Shown: positions 38,148-47,455 of the stretch, in pieces
Numbering within the stretch: the first letter of the stretch is position 1
Layout: the number at the start of each line of letters is the position of its first letter
From: Debaryomyces hansenii CBS767
Lineage: Eukaryota > Ascomycota > Pichiomycetes > Serinales > Debaryomycetaceae
Assembly (NCBI RefSeq): GCF_000006445.2
Contig: NC_006044.2
Span: forward strand, 372,001 to 436,000
Direction: 5' to 3'
Length of the DNA stretch: 64,000 bases
Program-made: the position numbers and the translations under genes
The notes under the pieces: model-generated
Databases searched by the model: none
Seen by the model: only the letters and a program-made list of their open reading frames with translations
What the model was told of the DNA's origin: nothing

Positions 38148-40739
38148 ATGGATATACCGCTCAAATCACAACCAAAGGTGTCAATGGTGAGCCTTTTGGA
38201 TGAGACCAAATTCACATTAGGACTGTACGATGGTAATGATTTAGAATACGATGAAAATGAAATAGAATATGAACACGAAAGCAATGACATGGGGTCACAG
38301 AGGGGGTCTCGGGATATTGATAGCTCGTCAGGAAACATGGGATCAATTAATGAGGTGATAGCGGACAAAAAGGATAATAATTATAGGTTAAGTAGGCGTC
38401 AAAATAAGGCAGATAGCAGTAGAGATGAAATACGGAGCCCATTCGAAGAGAGTAGACGGAGGCTGGGAACTAGGACACACTCTCCGGATTCGGACCATAG
38501 TCCTATGAGTCCTAATAATGAATATACTACTGGCTTTAGCGAGTATTTGTCTGGTTTAGAGGATGAATACATTCCGGGCTTGAATTTTGGGGACATGGTT
38601 TACAAATGGAACAGGCCATCAGATCAGAATCTTGCAGGTTTGTATGGCGGGGCAGTCTCTACAAGCACATCAACAAGCACTTCGAATACGCCCCTGAGTA
38701 GGGATGCATCGTACTTGGATTTGAACAAGTTACATGCTAAGGTCTCGCCCCAACCAATAGCATTGAGAGGTCATTTGAACAGTAATAATAAGCATTCGTT
38801 TTCGAAATTGAGTGATTTCATGAAGGCTAGTAGAGTTCCTAAGAATACGAGTAGCACAGCTCCTGCGACTACGAATAAGGATGTTAATAATTCAACTTCC
38901 ACATTGACTTCGACTGTTGATTCTGACCATAAAAAGAGAAGGTTAAAATCGTCTCAAATAGTTGATCCAAGTACGGGTGATATTAATTATGAATTGATCC
39001 TTAGTAGTTTACCACCTAATTTCAATGATTTACCATACTCACAGAGGCGGAAGGTGGTGAAGTCATTTTCAGATTCAATTGACTACTCCCAATTTTCACT
39101 TTTTGCTAAGCAATATTTAAATGAAAAAATGCCTTCTAGTGCGGGGAGAACACCAGGAAGTGGCTCGAATAACGGAAGTTTTGCAAGGAGATCTCGTCAT
39201 AATAGCACCAATACCGTTGCAGGCCGTTTGTTGGCTTTGTCATCTTCATCTTCCTCTGATCTAAAGAAGATGGAAGAAGCGCAACCAAAAAAGAATAACG
39301 TGGATGAAAAAGGTGCCATTGTAATGGGATTTAAATTGGGAAAAATTATAGGATTTGGTGCTTGGGGAACAATTAGAGAATGCAGTGGTGAAGGTGGTGT
39401 AATTAAAGCTGTGAAAATTGTTAAATCTAGCAGAAATATAGACAGTGTTTCGGCACCCTCGCTTTCACAGAGTAATAGAAATTCTCCAACTCATTCAAGA
39501 CCCCCTCAGCATAACCCTAAGGTATTAGAAGTCTTCAAGAAAGAAATTAATATATGGAAGCGACTCCAGCATGACAATATTTTACCCTTGATTGACCACT
39601 TAGAAACTGATACAGCGATATTTTGTATAACTAATAGAATCTTTGGCGGGACGTTATTCGAACTTGTATCATCATGGGGTATTTATAACTTCGGCATGCA
39701 AAACATGACTGGCCCTGTTTCATTCCTGATAGAAAGCCAGAGAATGCGTTTATCACAAACAAAAACGTTTATAAAGCAAATTATTTCTGCTTTAACTTAT
39801 TTACATGAAGAAATGGGAGTAGTCCACGGTGATTTAAAATTGGAAAACGCATTAGTGGATGACCGTAATAAGGATGATTTAAAAGTGATATTATGTGACT
39901 TCGGGATGTCTAGAGTTTACACGTCAAGAGTTAGCAAGAAATCGTCTTTTTTATCTCCGACCCAAAATTCGCCTTCCTCGACTATCAGAAGTAAGTCATC
40001 AACTACCGACTTAAGGAAGCCATATTATGGAGGTGATACAAAGAATACGAGGCATTTATTTACGGATGACTCAAAAATAGGCATGGATCATATGTTTAAG
40101 CAGCTAGGACCATCATTACAATCAGTAGATTTAACTCCTGAACATTCACACCATACTTTATATCAATTTCACAATAGTAATAAAATAACCGAAGGGAAAA
40201 TCGATTCGGGGCTTCCACATTCGCATATTGGTTCGCTACCTTACGCATCACCGGAATTGCTATTACCATCCCCACCACCTTTAGGACCGTCGGCCGACAT
40301 TTGGGCATTGGGGGTGCTAATGTATACAATGTGTACTGGAAAGCTACCATTTCAACACCCATATGAACCAACCTTGAGATCAATCATAACTTCGGGTGAC
40401 TACAATAAGTCTGACTTGAAAAAAGCATGTCTTTTGCAGTGGGTTCTTGCGGATGATCTGGAAAGTGAAAGTGAAAGTAACAGTAATGCTGATAGTGGAG
40501 CAGAGGTGGAGAAATCGGAACGCCTGGAAAAAGCGGGAAAACGTTCCAACTCCATGTTTTCCTCGTCACTAGTCGACAATAAACGGGAACGAGAAATCGA
40601 TGAATTGCATGATCAATGGCTACAATACAATAAATCTGAATTCAGTTGGCTATTTGATATAATCAAAGGAAGCTTACAAGCAAATATAACAAAACGTTGG
40701 GATTTGAATAAGATCTACGACTCCGTGCATATTTGTTAA
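38148..40739 (+). CDS. Ser/Thr protein kinase, NNK1-like
   Basis: 863-residue kinase with a long disordered, Ser/Asn-rich N-terminal half and a C-terminal kinase domain from about residue 391. Visible motifs: glycine loop GFGAWGTIRE, AVKIVK lysine, HGDLKLEN (HGD instead of the usual HRD), CDFGMSR, SLPYASPELL activation-segment end and ADIWALGVLMYTMCTG. The kinase is broken by a long insert between DFG and the SPE motif (about residues 590-690). The GAWGT loop, the GGTLFELVSSWG segment and the HGDLKLEN variant resemble the Nnk1 nitrogen-network kinase that acts on Gln3 via TORC1, but assignment to Nnk1 over related fungal kinases is only probable. Confidence 0.8.
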   Translation: MDIPLKSQPKVSMVSLLDETKFTLGLYDGNDLEYDENEIEYEHESNDMGSQRGSRDIDSSSGNMGSINEVIADKKDNNYRLSRRQNKADSSRDEIRSPFEESRRRLGTRTHSPDSDHSPMSPNNEYTTGFSEYLSGLEDEYIPGLNFGDMVYKWNRPSDQNLAGLYGGAVSTSTSTSTSNTPLSRDASYLDLNKLHAKVSPQPIALRGHLNSNNKHSFSKLSDFMKASRVPKNTSSTAPATTNKDVNNSTSTLTSTVDSDHKKRRLKSSQIVDPSTGDINYELILSSLPPNFNDLPYSQRRKVVKSFSDSIDYSQFSLFAKQYLNEKMPSSAGRTPGSGSNNGSFARRSRHNSTNTVAGRLLALSSSSSSDLKKMEEAQPKKNNVDEKGAIVMGFKLGKIIGFGAWGTIRECSGEGGVIKAVKIVKSSRNIDSVSAPSLSQSNRNSPTHSRPPQHNPKVLEVFKKEINIWKRLQHDNILPLIDHLETDTAIFCITNRIFGGTLFELVSSWGIYNFGMQNMTGPVSFLIESQRMRLSQTKTFIKQIISALTYLHEEMGVVHGDLKLENALVDDRNKDDLKVILCDFGMSRVYTSRVSKKSSFLSPTQNSPSSTIRSKSSTTDLRKPYYGGDTKNTRHLFTDDSKIGMDHMFKQLGPSLQSVDLTPEHSHHTLYQFHNSNKITEGKIDSGLPHSHIGSLPYASPELLLPSPPPLGPSADIWALGVLMYTMCTGKLPFQHPYEPTLRSIITSGDYNKSDLKKACLLQWVLADDLESESESNSNADSGAEVEKSERLEKAGKRSNSMFSSSLVDNKREREIDELHDQWLQYNKSEFSWLFDIIKGSLQANITKRWDLNKIYDSVHIC

Positions 40740-41828
40740 GCACTTTATTCAGAGAATGAATTATTATTTAATGATGTATATATATGTTCGGGCAACCGAT
40801 ATAGATGTCTGTTTCACCTAAGTATTATAATGTATTATTATTTTTATTATTAATAGTTTCTAGAAGCAAGTGCTGGTTACCTGAAGGGCGTTTACAGAGG
40901 CTTTGTAAGCCAGCATTAGTTATTTTGCATAAAAATATCCCGAATAGTGTTGCCCTGCGAGGTGCAACGATATCACATCCATGCACTTAGTATTTTCGGA
41001 TTAATTAATGTCACCTGACGTGAAGTCTAACGTCAAAAATGACATAACGCATTACTAAAAGTAAGAAATGTCATCGCTATTTGTTCCTAACCTTATTAAT
41101 TATCGGAAACTTTATTTTACTTACAGCCGAAATACCCGGCATATACGTCAAAAACGTCAAAGGGGATTTCGAATTTTTTTCTTAATGGGTTAGAAATAGT
41201 GATAGTGAATTCAAAGGCTCATATATGAACTCTTTTCCTATTGCATAATAAATAGATTTTGTTACAATTAATAAATACAGAGACTACAGCCTTGGTTGTT
41301 ATTTTGACCATCGGTGTTAACGAATTTTATGCATGCGACCGGAAAAACTAAAGTTTAAAATATGTCATCTCAATATGCATGAAAATCATCTTGAGGTCAG
41401 TGAAAAGTTTTCAACAAAATAGAACCGAGGCAACACTTTATTGCTGCAAATGGTCGGAATTCATTGTGAGACTGAGTGTCGGCTTACTTTTTGTAGTCAT
41501 CCGGTAGAAGGCTTTACTAATACATTGCAGAACAGGTGGCTTTATTTGCTTGTAGCCTTGATAATCATAGTTTGCCTCTGGGCATTTGGAAGCATTACTT
41601 GCATGTAACGTTAATACAAAATTTGTTGCATACGTTCTATTACATCATGTATTATTTCGGACGGTAAATGCTTGCAAAACAAACCTCTTCCAGCGTTTGC
41701 AGCATTCGACGTTCGTCTCCATTCCCCCAAACTCTCCATCGATATATATAAGGCTGAGGTATGCCGTTGAAAATTAAATTTTTGCTTTTCTTCAAGTATA
41801 GATTTTTGGAGTTATAAACATATTCAAA
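40740..41828 (+). promoter_or_regulatory. Long STL1 upstream region with clustered ACGTCA motifs, a STRE and a TATA box
   Basis: About 1.1 kb without a convincing gene. TGACGTGA (41016-41023) and ACGTCA (41030-41035, 41145-41150, 41154-41159) form a CRE-like cluster; an AGGGG stress element follows immediately at 41161-41165. A TATATATAAG box lies at 41743-41752, about 80 bp before the STL1 ATG. A 61-codon frame at 40805 with a hydrophobic start has no recognisable relatives. Confidence 0.55.
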
Positions 41829-43478
41829 ATGGCTTTAAAAATCTTTTCTAGAACCAACACTATGGGGTTAAGGGGTAAACGTCTTAGAGTAATGTTCACT
41901 GTGGTGGCTACTCTTGGGTTCTCCTTATTCGGTTACGATCAAGGTTTAATGTCTGGTCTTATTACTGGTGAGCAATTCAATGCTGAATTCCCTCCAACAG
42001 CAGGTAAGGATCACTGGGCTTCTGTTAATCAAGGTGCCGTTACCGCCTGTTACGAAATTGGATGTTTGTTTGGTGCTTTATTTGTTTTATTCTATGGTGA
42101 TAAAACAGGTAGAAGAATTTTAGTTGTTTGCGGTTCTTTGATTATTATTATTGGTACCGTCATTTCTACTGCGGCATTTGGTCCACAATGGGGTTTAGGT
42201 CAGTTTGTTGTCGGAAGAGTGGTTACAGGTGTAGGTAATGGTTTGAATACCGCTACAATTCCAGTTTGGCAATCTGAAATGTCTAAAGCCGAAAACAGAG
42301 GTCTTTTAGTCAACTTCGAAGGTTCTGTCATTGCAGTGGGTACCTTTGTTGCTTACTGGATCGATTTCGGATTATCTTATGTTGATAGTTCTGTCCAATG
42401 GAGATTCCCAGTTGCTTTCCAAGCATTATTTGCAATCTTCTTGTTATTTGGAGCTATTGAAATGCCAGAATCTCCAAGATGGATGTTCGCTCACGATATG
42501 AAAGCTGAAGGTATGGAAGTTTTAGCTGCAATGAAAGATATTTCTCCAGATGATGATGAAATCTACGCAGAATATACGTTCATTACTGACTCGATTAAGA
42601 GATTCGATAATAACCAAGCCGGATTCAAGGAATTATTCAAAGGTGGTAAAGAGCAATACTTTGCTAGAATGATAATTGGTTCATCTGGTCAATTTTTCCA
42701 ACAATTTACTGGTTGTAATGCGGCAATTTATTATTCTACCGTGTTATTTGAAGATACTATTCATTTAGAAAGAAGATTGGCTTTGATTTTAGGTGGTGTT
42801 TTTGCAACCGTCTATGCCTTATCCACAATTCCTTCGTTCTTCTTGGTTGATACACTTGGTAGAAGAAACTTATTCTTAATTGGTGCAATTGGTCAAGCTA
42901 TCTCATTTACAATTACATTTGCCTGTTTGATTCCAGAAGATGGAGAAAACACTCAAGATGCCAAAGGTGCTGCTGTTGGTCTTTTCTTGTTTATTGTCTT
43001 TTTCGGTTTTACTATCTTACCAATGCCTTGGATTTATCCACCAGAAATCAATCCAATGAAGACAAGAACCGTAGCTTCAGCTGTTTCCACCTGTACTAAC
43101 TGGTTAACTAATTTCGGGGTTGTTATGTTCACCCCAATTTTCATTGCACAAAGTACCTTTGGATGTTATTTATTCTTTGCGCTTATGAATTATACTTTCA
43201 TTCCAATTATTTTCTTCTTTTATCCAGAAACTGCCGGTCGTTCCTTAGAAGAGATTGATATCATTTTCGCCAAAGCACATGTTGACAATAGATTACCATT
43301 CAGAGTTGCAGCTACTATGCCACGTTTATCTGTCAAAGATATTGAAGAATACAATGTTCAATTAGGTCTTGATGATGACTTCGATAAGGAACAGAATGAA
43401 TTGCAAGAGAATGCCTCCTCCAATTCAGAAAAATCACCTGATGACACTCCAGAAGGTATCTTAACTCCTAATGCTTAA
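41829..43478 (+). CDS. STL1: Glycerol/H+ symporter STL1 (MFS sugar-porter family)
   Basis: Plasma-membrane proton symporter for glycerol, normally induced by osmotic stress. The 549-residue product has twelve predicted spans and matches Stl1 throughout: GFSLFGYDQGLMSGLITGEQF, the sugar-porter GDKTGRR loop, VGRVVTGVGNGLNTATIPVWQSE, SKAENRGLLVNFEGSVIAVG, PESPRW, FFQQFTGCNAAIYYSTVLFE, and the PETAGRSLEEIDIIFAKAHVD end. The SKAENRGLLVN and AYWIDFGLSY segments separate Stl1 from hexose transporters. The upstream region carries CRE-like and stress elements. Alternative: a related polyol transporter of the same subfamily. Confidence 0.88.
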   Translation: MALKIFSRTNTMGLRGKRLRVMFTVVATLGFSLFGYDQGLMSGLITGEQFNAEFPPTAGKDHWASVNQGAVTACYEIGCLFGALFVLFYGDKTGRRILVVCGSLIIIIGTVISTAAFGPQWGLGQFVVGRVVTGVGNGLNTATIPVWQSEMSKAENRGLLVNFEGSVIAVGTFVAYWIDFGLSYVDSSVQWRFPVAFQALFAIFLLFGAIEMPESPRWMFAHDMKAEGMEVLAAMKDISPDDDEIYAEYTFITDSIKRFDNNQAGFKELFKGGKEQYFARMIIGSSGQFFQQFTGCNAAIYYSTVLFEDTIHLERRLALILGGVFATVYALSTIPSFFLVDTLGRRNLFLIGAIGQAISFTITFACLIPEDGENTQDAKGAAVGLFLFIVFFGFTILPMPWIYPPEINPMKTRTVASAVSTCTNWLTNFGVVMFTPIFIAQSTFGCYLFFALMNYTFIPIIFFFYPETAGRSLEEIDIIFAKAHVDNRLPFRVAATMPRLSVKDIEEYNVQLGLDDDFDKEQNELQENASSNSEKSPDDTPEGILTPNA

Positions 43479-43587
43479 GCATTACTTGTGAAGTTACTCG
43501 CATAATACCATCTTATAATTTAGATATAAATTTACACTAATACAAGACTTAATTTTATACTTTTTATGTTACGTAAATCAGTTAAAA

Positions 43588-44703
43588 CTAATTTGAACTA
43601 TCTATTTGAATCACAACTTTTCCATTTGCTCGTTGGCTCTGTAATTTTTTAATAGCGTCATAAAAGTTCTCCACTCGGTGAACACTGTCAACAGATACTT
43701 GTACTTTTTCTTCTTCAATTAACTGTTTTCCTGTTTCAGCCCACTGTTTCTCCGGATTTACTGCTGCGAATGAAAAATTATAAGAATTCAAGCCCAACAT
43801 GGATAAAAGCATCCTGAAAATGGCAAAAAGGGTTGGGATAAGAATGCTGAATAAACTAACGTCGGAATATCTATATTTATTATCCCCGGCAATAGTCACG
43901 TAATGCGATCCTTCAGACTTTGGCTTCAAGATCTTTGACATAGACGACAATAAATCGTCATTACCACAACAATCCAAAATAAGATCAAACTTTCCCGATC
44001 CAGCAGCCTGAATAACGGGTCCGTCAAGTGAACGATATCTCGTGTAGTCTATAGTATTATCTGCACCAAATCCCTTAACGATTGGTGCGGACGACGATGA
44101 GCATGTAGCAATGATCTCACTGGCTTTGAAATGGTTTCTACATAATTGAATGCAAAACCTACCAACAGCAGTAGATCCACCCAAAACTAACACTTTGGCA
44201 TTTGAACCAACTTCGATCCTTCCCTGAGTCATTGTCAATGCCGTACCTAACACTAATGGCCATGCTGCTGCTTCATTCATAGACAAATTTTTAGGAACTG
44301 GGACAACCGACAAATCCGAAGTCCAGTCAAGCAAGACATATTCCGAAACAGTACCATTACCAAGAATATGTGTATACATTCCACATACTTTGTCTCCGAT
44401 ACTAAAGTCAGTCTTTTTAGCTGCGACTTCACCAATTGCTACAATGGTTCCTGAATAGTCTCTACCAATTCCTTGTTGACTATTATAATAAGACAACACT
44501 TTAAAAGCGGAGTTGTATAATACTAAATCTATCGGATTCAAAGCTGCTGAATGAACCTTCACCAAGATCTTGTTTGGCGGCACATTGTAACTTCCATCTG
44601 CTTGTTTGGCCAATGAGATGGATTGTTTGGAAATAGCCATTGGCTTATCATTACTGCTATAAGTAATAGCGTTGAAATTCAATTGATCAGCTTCCAATTC
44701 CAT
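43588..44703 (-). CDS. YIM1-like zinc-type/quinone oxidoreductase (tandem copy 1)
   Basis: Medium-chain dehydrogenase/reductase resembling S. cerevisiae Yim1 (lipid-particle/mitochondrial, linked to DNA-damage sensitivity). I choose the ATG at 44703, which gives 371 residues and aligns with the neighbour copy (ELEADQLN against DFKADQLN); an upstream ATG at 44742 would add 13 residues. Visible blocks: GroES-like domain with VHSAALNPIDLVLYNS and GIGRDYSGTIVAIG, the EAAAWPLVLGTALT segment, the nucleotide-binding VLVLGGSTAVGRF, ILDCCGNDDL, and a C-terminal RANGKVVIQI. No zinc-ligand cysteine set is seen. A 361-bp central tract is nearly identical to the next gene. Confidence 0.85.
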   Translation of the reverse strand: MELEADQLNFNAITYSSNDKPMAISKQSISLAKQADGSYNVPPNKILVKVHSAALNPIDLVLYNSAFKVLSYYNSQQGIGRDYSGTIVAIGEVAAKKTDFSIGDKVCGMYTHILGNGTVSEYVLLDWTSDLSVVPVPKNLSMNEAAAWPLVLGTALTMTQGRIEVGSNAKVLVLGGSTAVGRFCIQLCRNHFKASEIIATCSSSSAPIVKGFGADNTIDYTRYRSLDGPVIQAAGSGKFDLILDCCGNDDLLSSMSKILKPKSEGSHYVTIAGDNKYRYSDVSLFSILIPTLFAIFRMLLSMLGLNSYNFSFAAVNPEKQWAETGKQLIEEEKVQVSVDSVHRVENFYDAIKKLQSQRANGKVVIQIDSSN

Positions 44704-44952
44704 TGTATTTATATTTATACTTTTGAACTGTAATATATTCAATATTATAGGGCAAAACTAACTATATATTCGGTCCACAATGTAAATTTTGATCGTTGAA
44801 TCGCACCAGCTCCTGCTGCATTGGATATAAGATATAGCTACAAAATAAAAATGATGGAGATTATAGAATAATCATATAATATAATATAAAGATAATAGCA
44901 TAGAAGTATATTGGTTAATCATAAATATAGTTAATATCATAAGTTGCAATTT

Positions 44953-46068
44953 TTACTCATTCATTTGAACAATAACTTTTCCGTTAGCTCTTTGACTCTC
45001 AACTCTCTTAATAGCATCGTAAAAGTTCTCTACAGGATAAACGCTATCAATAGATATCTTCACCTTCTCCTCTTCGATCAATTGTCTACCTAATTCAGCC
45101 CATTGCTTTTCGGGCTCCAAAAGGAGCACCGTATAGTTATATGAGCTCAAACCAAGCAAATTCATAAGAATCCTAAACATGATCATAATTGATGGTAAGA
45201 TTAAACTCAATATACTTGCACCAGAGTAACTTACCTTCGTATCCCCTGCAATAGATACATAATGCGATCCTTTAGATTTGGGTTTCAAGATCTTTGACAT
45301 AGACGAGAATAAATCGTCATTACCACAACAATCCAAAATAAGATCAAACTTTCCCGATCCAGCAGCCTGAATAACGGGTCCGTCAAGTGAACGATATCTC
45401 GTGTAGTCTATAGTATTATCTGCACCAAATCCCTTAACGATTGGTGCGGACGACGATGAGCATGTGGCAATGATCTCACTGGCTTTGAAATGGTTTCTAC
45501 ATAATTGAATGCAAAACCTACCAACAGCAGTAGATCCACCCAAAACTAGCACTTTGGCATTTGAACCAACTTCGATCCTTCCCTGAGTCATTGTCAATGC
45601 CGTACCTAACACTAATGGCCATGCTGCTGCTTCATTCATAGACACATTCCTAGGAACTGGGACAACTGCAGAATCCTTTACAGACGTACCATCGAGCAAA
45701 ATATACTCGGAAACAGTACCCTTACCAAGAATGTGTCTGTAAAATCCACATATATTGTCCCCCACACTAAAGTCCGTCTTTTTAACTGCAACTTCACCGA
45801 TTGCAACAATAGTTCCTGAATAGTCTCTACCAACCCCCTGTTGACTATTATAGTAAGAAAGTACCTTAGATGCAGATCTGTACAAGATTAAATCTACCGG
45901 ATTCAAAGCTGCTGAATGAACCTTCACCAAGATCTTGTTTGGCGGCACATTGTAACTTCCATCTGCTTGTTTGACTAATGGGATGGATTGTTCTGTAATA
46001 GTCATGGGCTCAGCGTTACTACTATAAGTAACAGCCTTGTAATTTAATTGATCTGCTTTAAAATCCAT
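44953..46068 (-). CDS. YIM1-like zinc-type/quinone oxidoreductase (tandem copy 2)
   Basis: Second 371-residue member of the tandem pair, same strand, with 249 bp between the coding regions. The outer parts of the proteins differ at many positions (for example SGASILSLILPSIMIMFRILMN against SDVSLFSILIPTLFAIFRMLLS), while the central part is almost identical in DNA. Family motifs are the same: VHSAALNPVDLILYRS, GVGRDYSGT, EAAAWPLVLGTA, VLVLGGSTAVGRF and RANGKVIVQM. It is probably the product of a local duplication followed by gene conversion. Substrate unknown; Yim1-type role inferred. Confidence 0.85.
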   Translation of the reverse strand: MDFKADQLNYKAVTYSSNAEPMTITEQSIPLVKQADGSYNVPPNKILVKVHSAALNPVDLILYRSASKVLSYYNSQQGVGRDYSGTIVAIGEVAVKKTDFSVGDNICGFYRHILGKGTVSEYILLDGTSVKDSAVVPVPRNVSMNEAAAWPLVLGTALTMTQGRIEVGSNAKVLVLGGSTAVGRFCIQLCRNHFKASEIIATCSSSSAPIVKGFGADNTIDYTRYRSLDGPVIQAAGSGKFDLILDCCGNDDLFSSMSKILKPKSKGSHYVSIAGDTKVSYSGASILSLILPSIMIMFRILMNLLGLSSYNYTVLLLEPEKQWAELGRQLIEEEKVKISIDSVYPVENFYDAIKRVESQRANGKVIVQMNE

Positions 46069-46253
46069 CGTGTCTCACCTCTTATATAGTTTTCGTAATT
46101 GATGTTGAGTAACTATTATATGGCAAATTTGTACTATATTGATCTTAGTAGTTTCTCAAAACTGATTAAGAGCGCATGAGTTTACGTGGTTTAGTTTTCA
46201 CAAATATATCAACCTTTTACGACACAAGACATATTATATAGAGTGTTAATACG

Positions 46254-46706
46254 ATGCAATTACCAGAAGGATACTCGTTTAGACAATTACAACAAAATGA
46301 CTACTCAAACAATTATTTAGAAACATTAAAGGTTTTAACTACTGTTGGTGAAATATCACCAGAATTGTTTGCGGATGTCTTCAACAACTGGCAGTCGTTA
46401 CCGGAGATATATCAGCCACATGTAATAACCAATAATGACGGAACGGTGGTTGCTACAGGAATGTTGTTTATAGAAAGAAAGGTGATTCATGAATGTGGAT
46501 CGGTCGGTCATATTGAAGATATTGCCGTGGCCAAGTCAGAACAAGGGAAGAAGTTAGGATTTTCTATGATTAGCGGCTTGACCGAAGTGGCAAAGAACAA
46601 GGGGTGTTATAAGATTATTTTGGATTGTTCTCCTCATAACGTTAAATTCTATGAAAAGTGTGGATACAAGAACGATGGTGTAGAAATGGTTAAAAGGTTT
46701 CCATAA
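46254..46706 (+). CDS. GNA1: Glucosamine-6-phosphate N-acetyltransferase GNA1
   Basis: Acetylates glucosamine-6-phosphate with acetyl-CoA, an essential step to UDP-GlcNAc for chitin, glycans and GPI anchors. The 150-residue product (yeast 159) is a single GNAT domain: GYSFRQLQQNDYSNNYLE start, the VTNNDGTVVATGMLF-like strand, HECGSVGHIEDIAV, the acetyl-CoA loop EQGKKLG, and the end KIILDCSPHNVKFYEKCGYKNDGVEM with the family's FYEKCGY. The gene is compact and intronless. Confidence 0.96.
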   Translation: MQLPEGYSFRQLQQNDYSNNYLETLKVLTTVGEISPELFADVFNNWQSLPEIYQPHVITNNDGTVVATGMLFIERKVIHECGSVGHIEDIAVAKSEQGKKLGFSMISGLTEVAKNKGCYKIILDCSPHNVKFYEKCGYKNDGVEMVKRFP

Positions 46707-46847
46707 ATTGGTACACGATCTGTTGATTATAATATGATGTCTAATATATTAAATTTTTATACAAAAGCGGTATTAGACATAAAGCCATGCCAAATACGTT
46801 GTTCACCCATATCAGTTATATTATAAATAAACTAGAACTAAAATTAT

Positions 46848-47310
46848 TTATACCTTTTCCAATGCCTGTAATAATTGTTAGTATGTACTTTTTCACTTCG
46901 AAATATTTCGTATACTTACTTCCATAGAAACGATCGAATTCCCTCTTATGACCTATGTTTGTTAGTATTCACCTTGGATCTTTACCACTGGTTATTCGAA
47001 TGCCCGATTAAAAGCTACTTACAATGGTTCCAATATTTAATTTATCTCCATTCTTCTGTTCTTCCAACGCTTCATCTAATGTTATGTTTAAAAACACCTT
47101 ATTCGTTAGTACCACTATTTGAATACAGCTTCTTCAATAATAAATACATACATCATACCCTCTTAACGTTCCAGTTACCTTTCTTGATCCATTTAGCTGA
47201 ATCGATAACTTTTTATCCATATACTACATTAGTTAGTAATTTATTTGCTTCTTGGAGTTGGTGAGTAAATGTCTTCAACATACGTTCTTTAATTCTGGAA
47301 CCGAAACCAT
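46848..47310 (-). CDS. SMX2: Spliceosomal Sm protein G (SMX2), five exons, four introns
   Basis: Core Sm-ring protein of the spliceosomal snRNPs, invisible as a long open frame because it is split into five small exons: 47284..47310, 47152..47223, 47023..47097, 46920..46952 and 46848..46865 (minus). All junctions are phase 0. The introns are 60, 54, 70 and 54 bp. Donors are GTATGT (introns 1-2) and GTAAGT (3-4); all four have a perfect TACTAAC; acceptors are TAG, AAG, TAG and CAG. The product is 74 residues: MVSVPELKNYMDKKLSIQL, then GSRKVTGTLRGYDVFLNITL (Sm1), and in Sm2 IGTIVIRGNSIVSMEALEKV. SNRPG/Smx2 is 76-77 residues with the same MDKK, LRG.D.F.N and VIRGNSI..LEAL signatures. It is divergent from CTF19 and convergent with GNA1. 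Confidence 0.94.
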
Positions 47311-47455
47311 ATTTATAAACCTTTAATTCAGATATAAGTATTAGTAGATGAGATGCCCTGAATATATTTAACGATTATTTATCAGTCTCGAAATCTATAC
47401 CGCGTGATAAGTTAGAGTAAACAACAACAGAAGTATTTACATTAGTGGATGCTAG

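Noticed and set aside
40805..40990. 61-codon frame starting with a signal-peptide-like stretch upstream of STL1
   Set aside because: Short, unbiased codons, lies in the 3' region of the kinase gene and has no recognisable family.
46875..47264. 129-codon plus-strand open frame between GNA1 and CTF19
   Set aside because: It overlaps the opposite-strand SMX2 exons and introns; its Phe/Leu-rich composition is what the antisense of that gene gives. No family resemblance.
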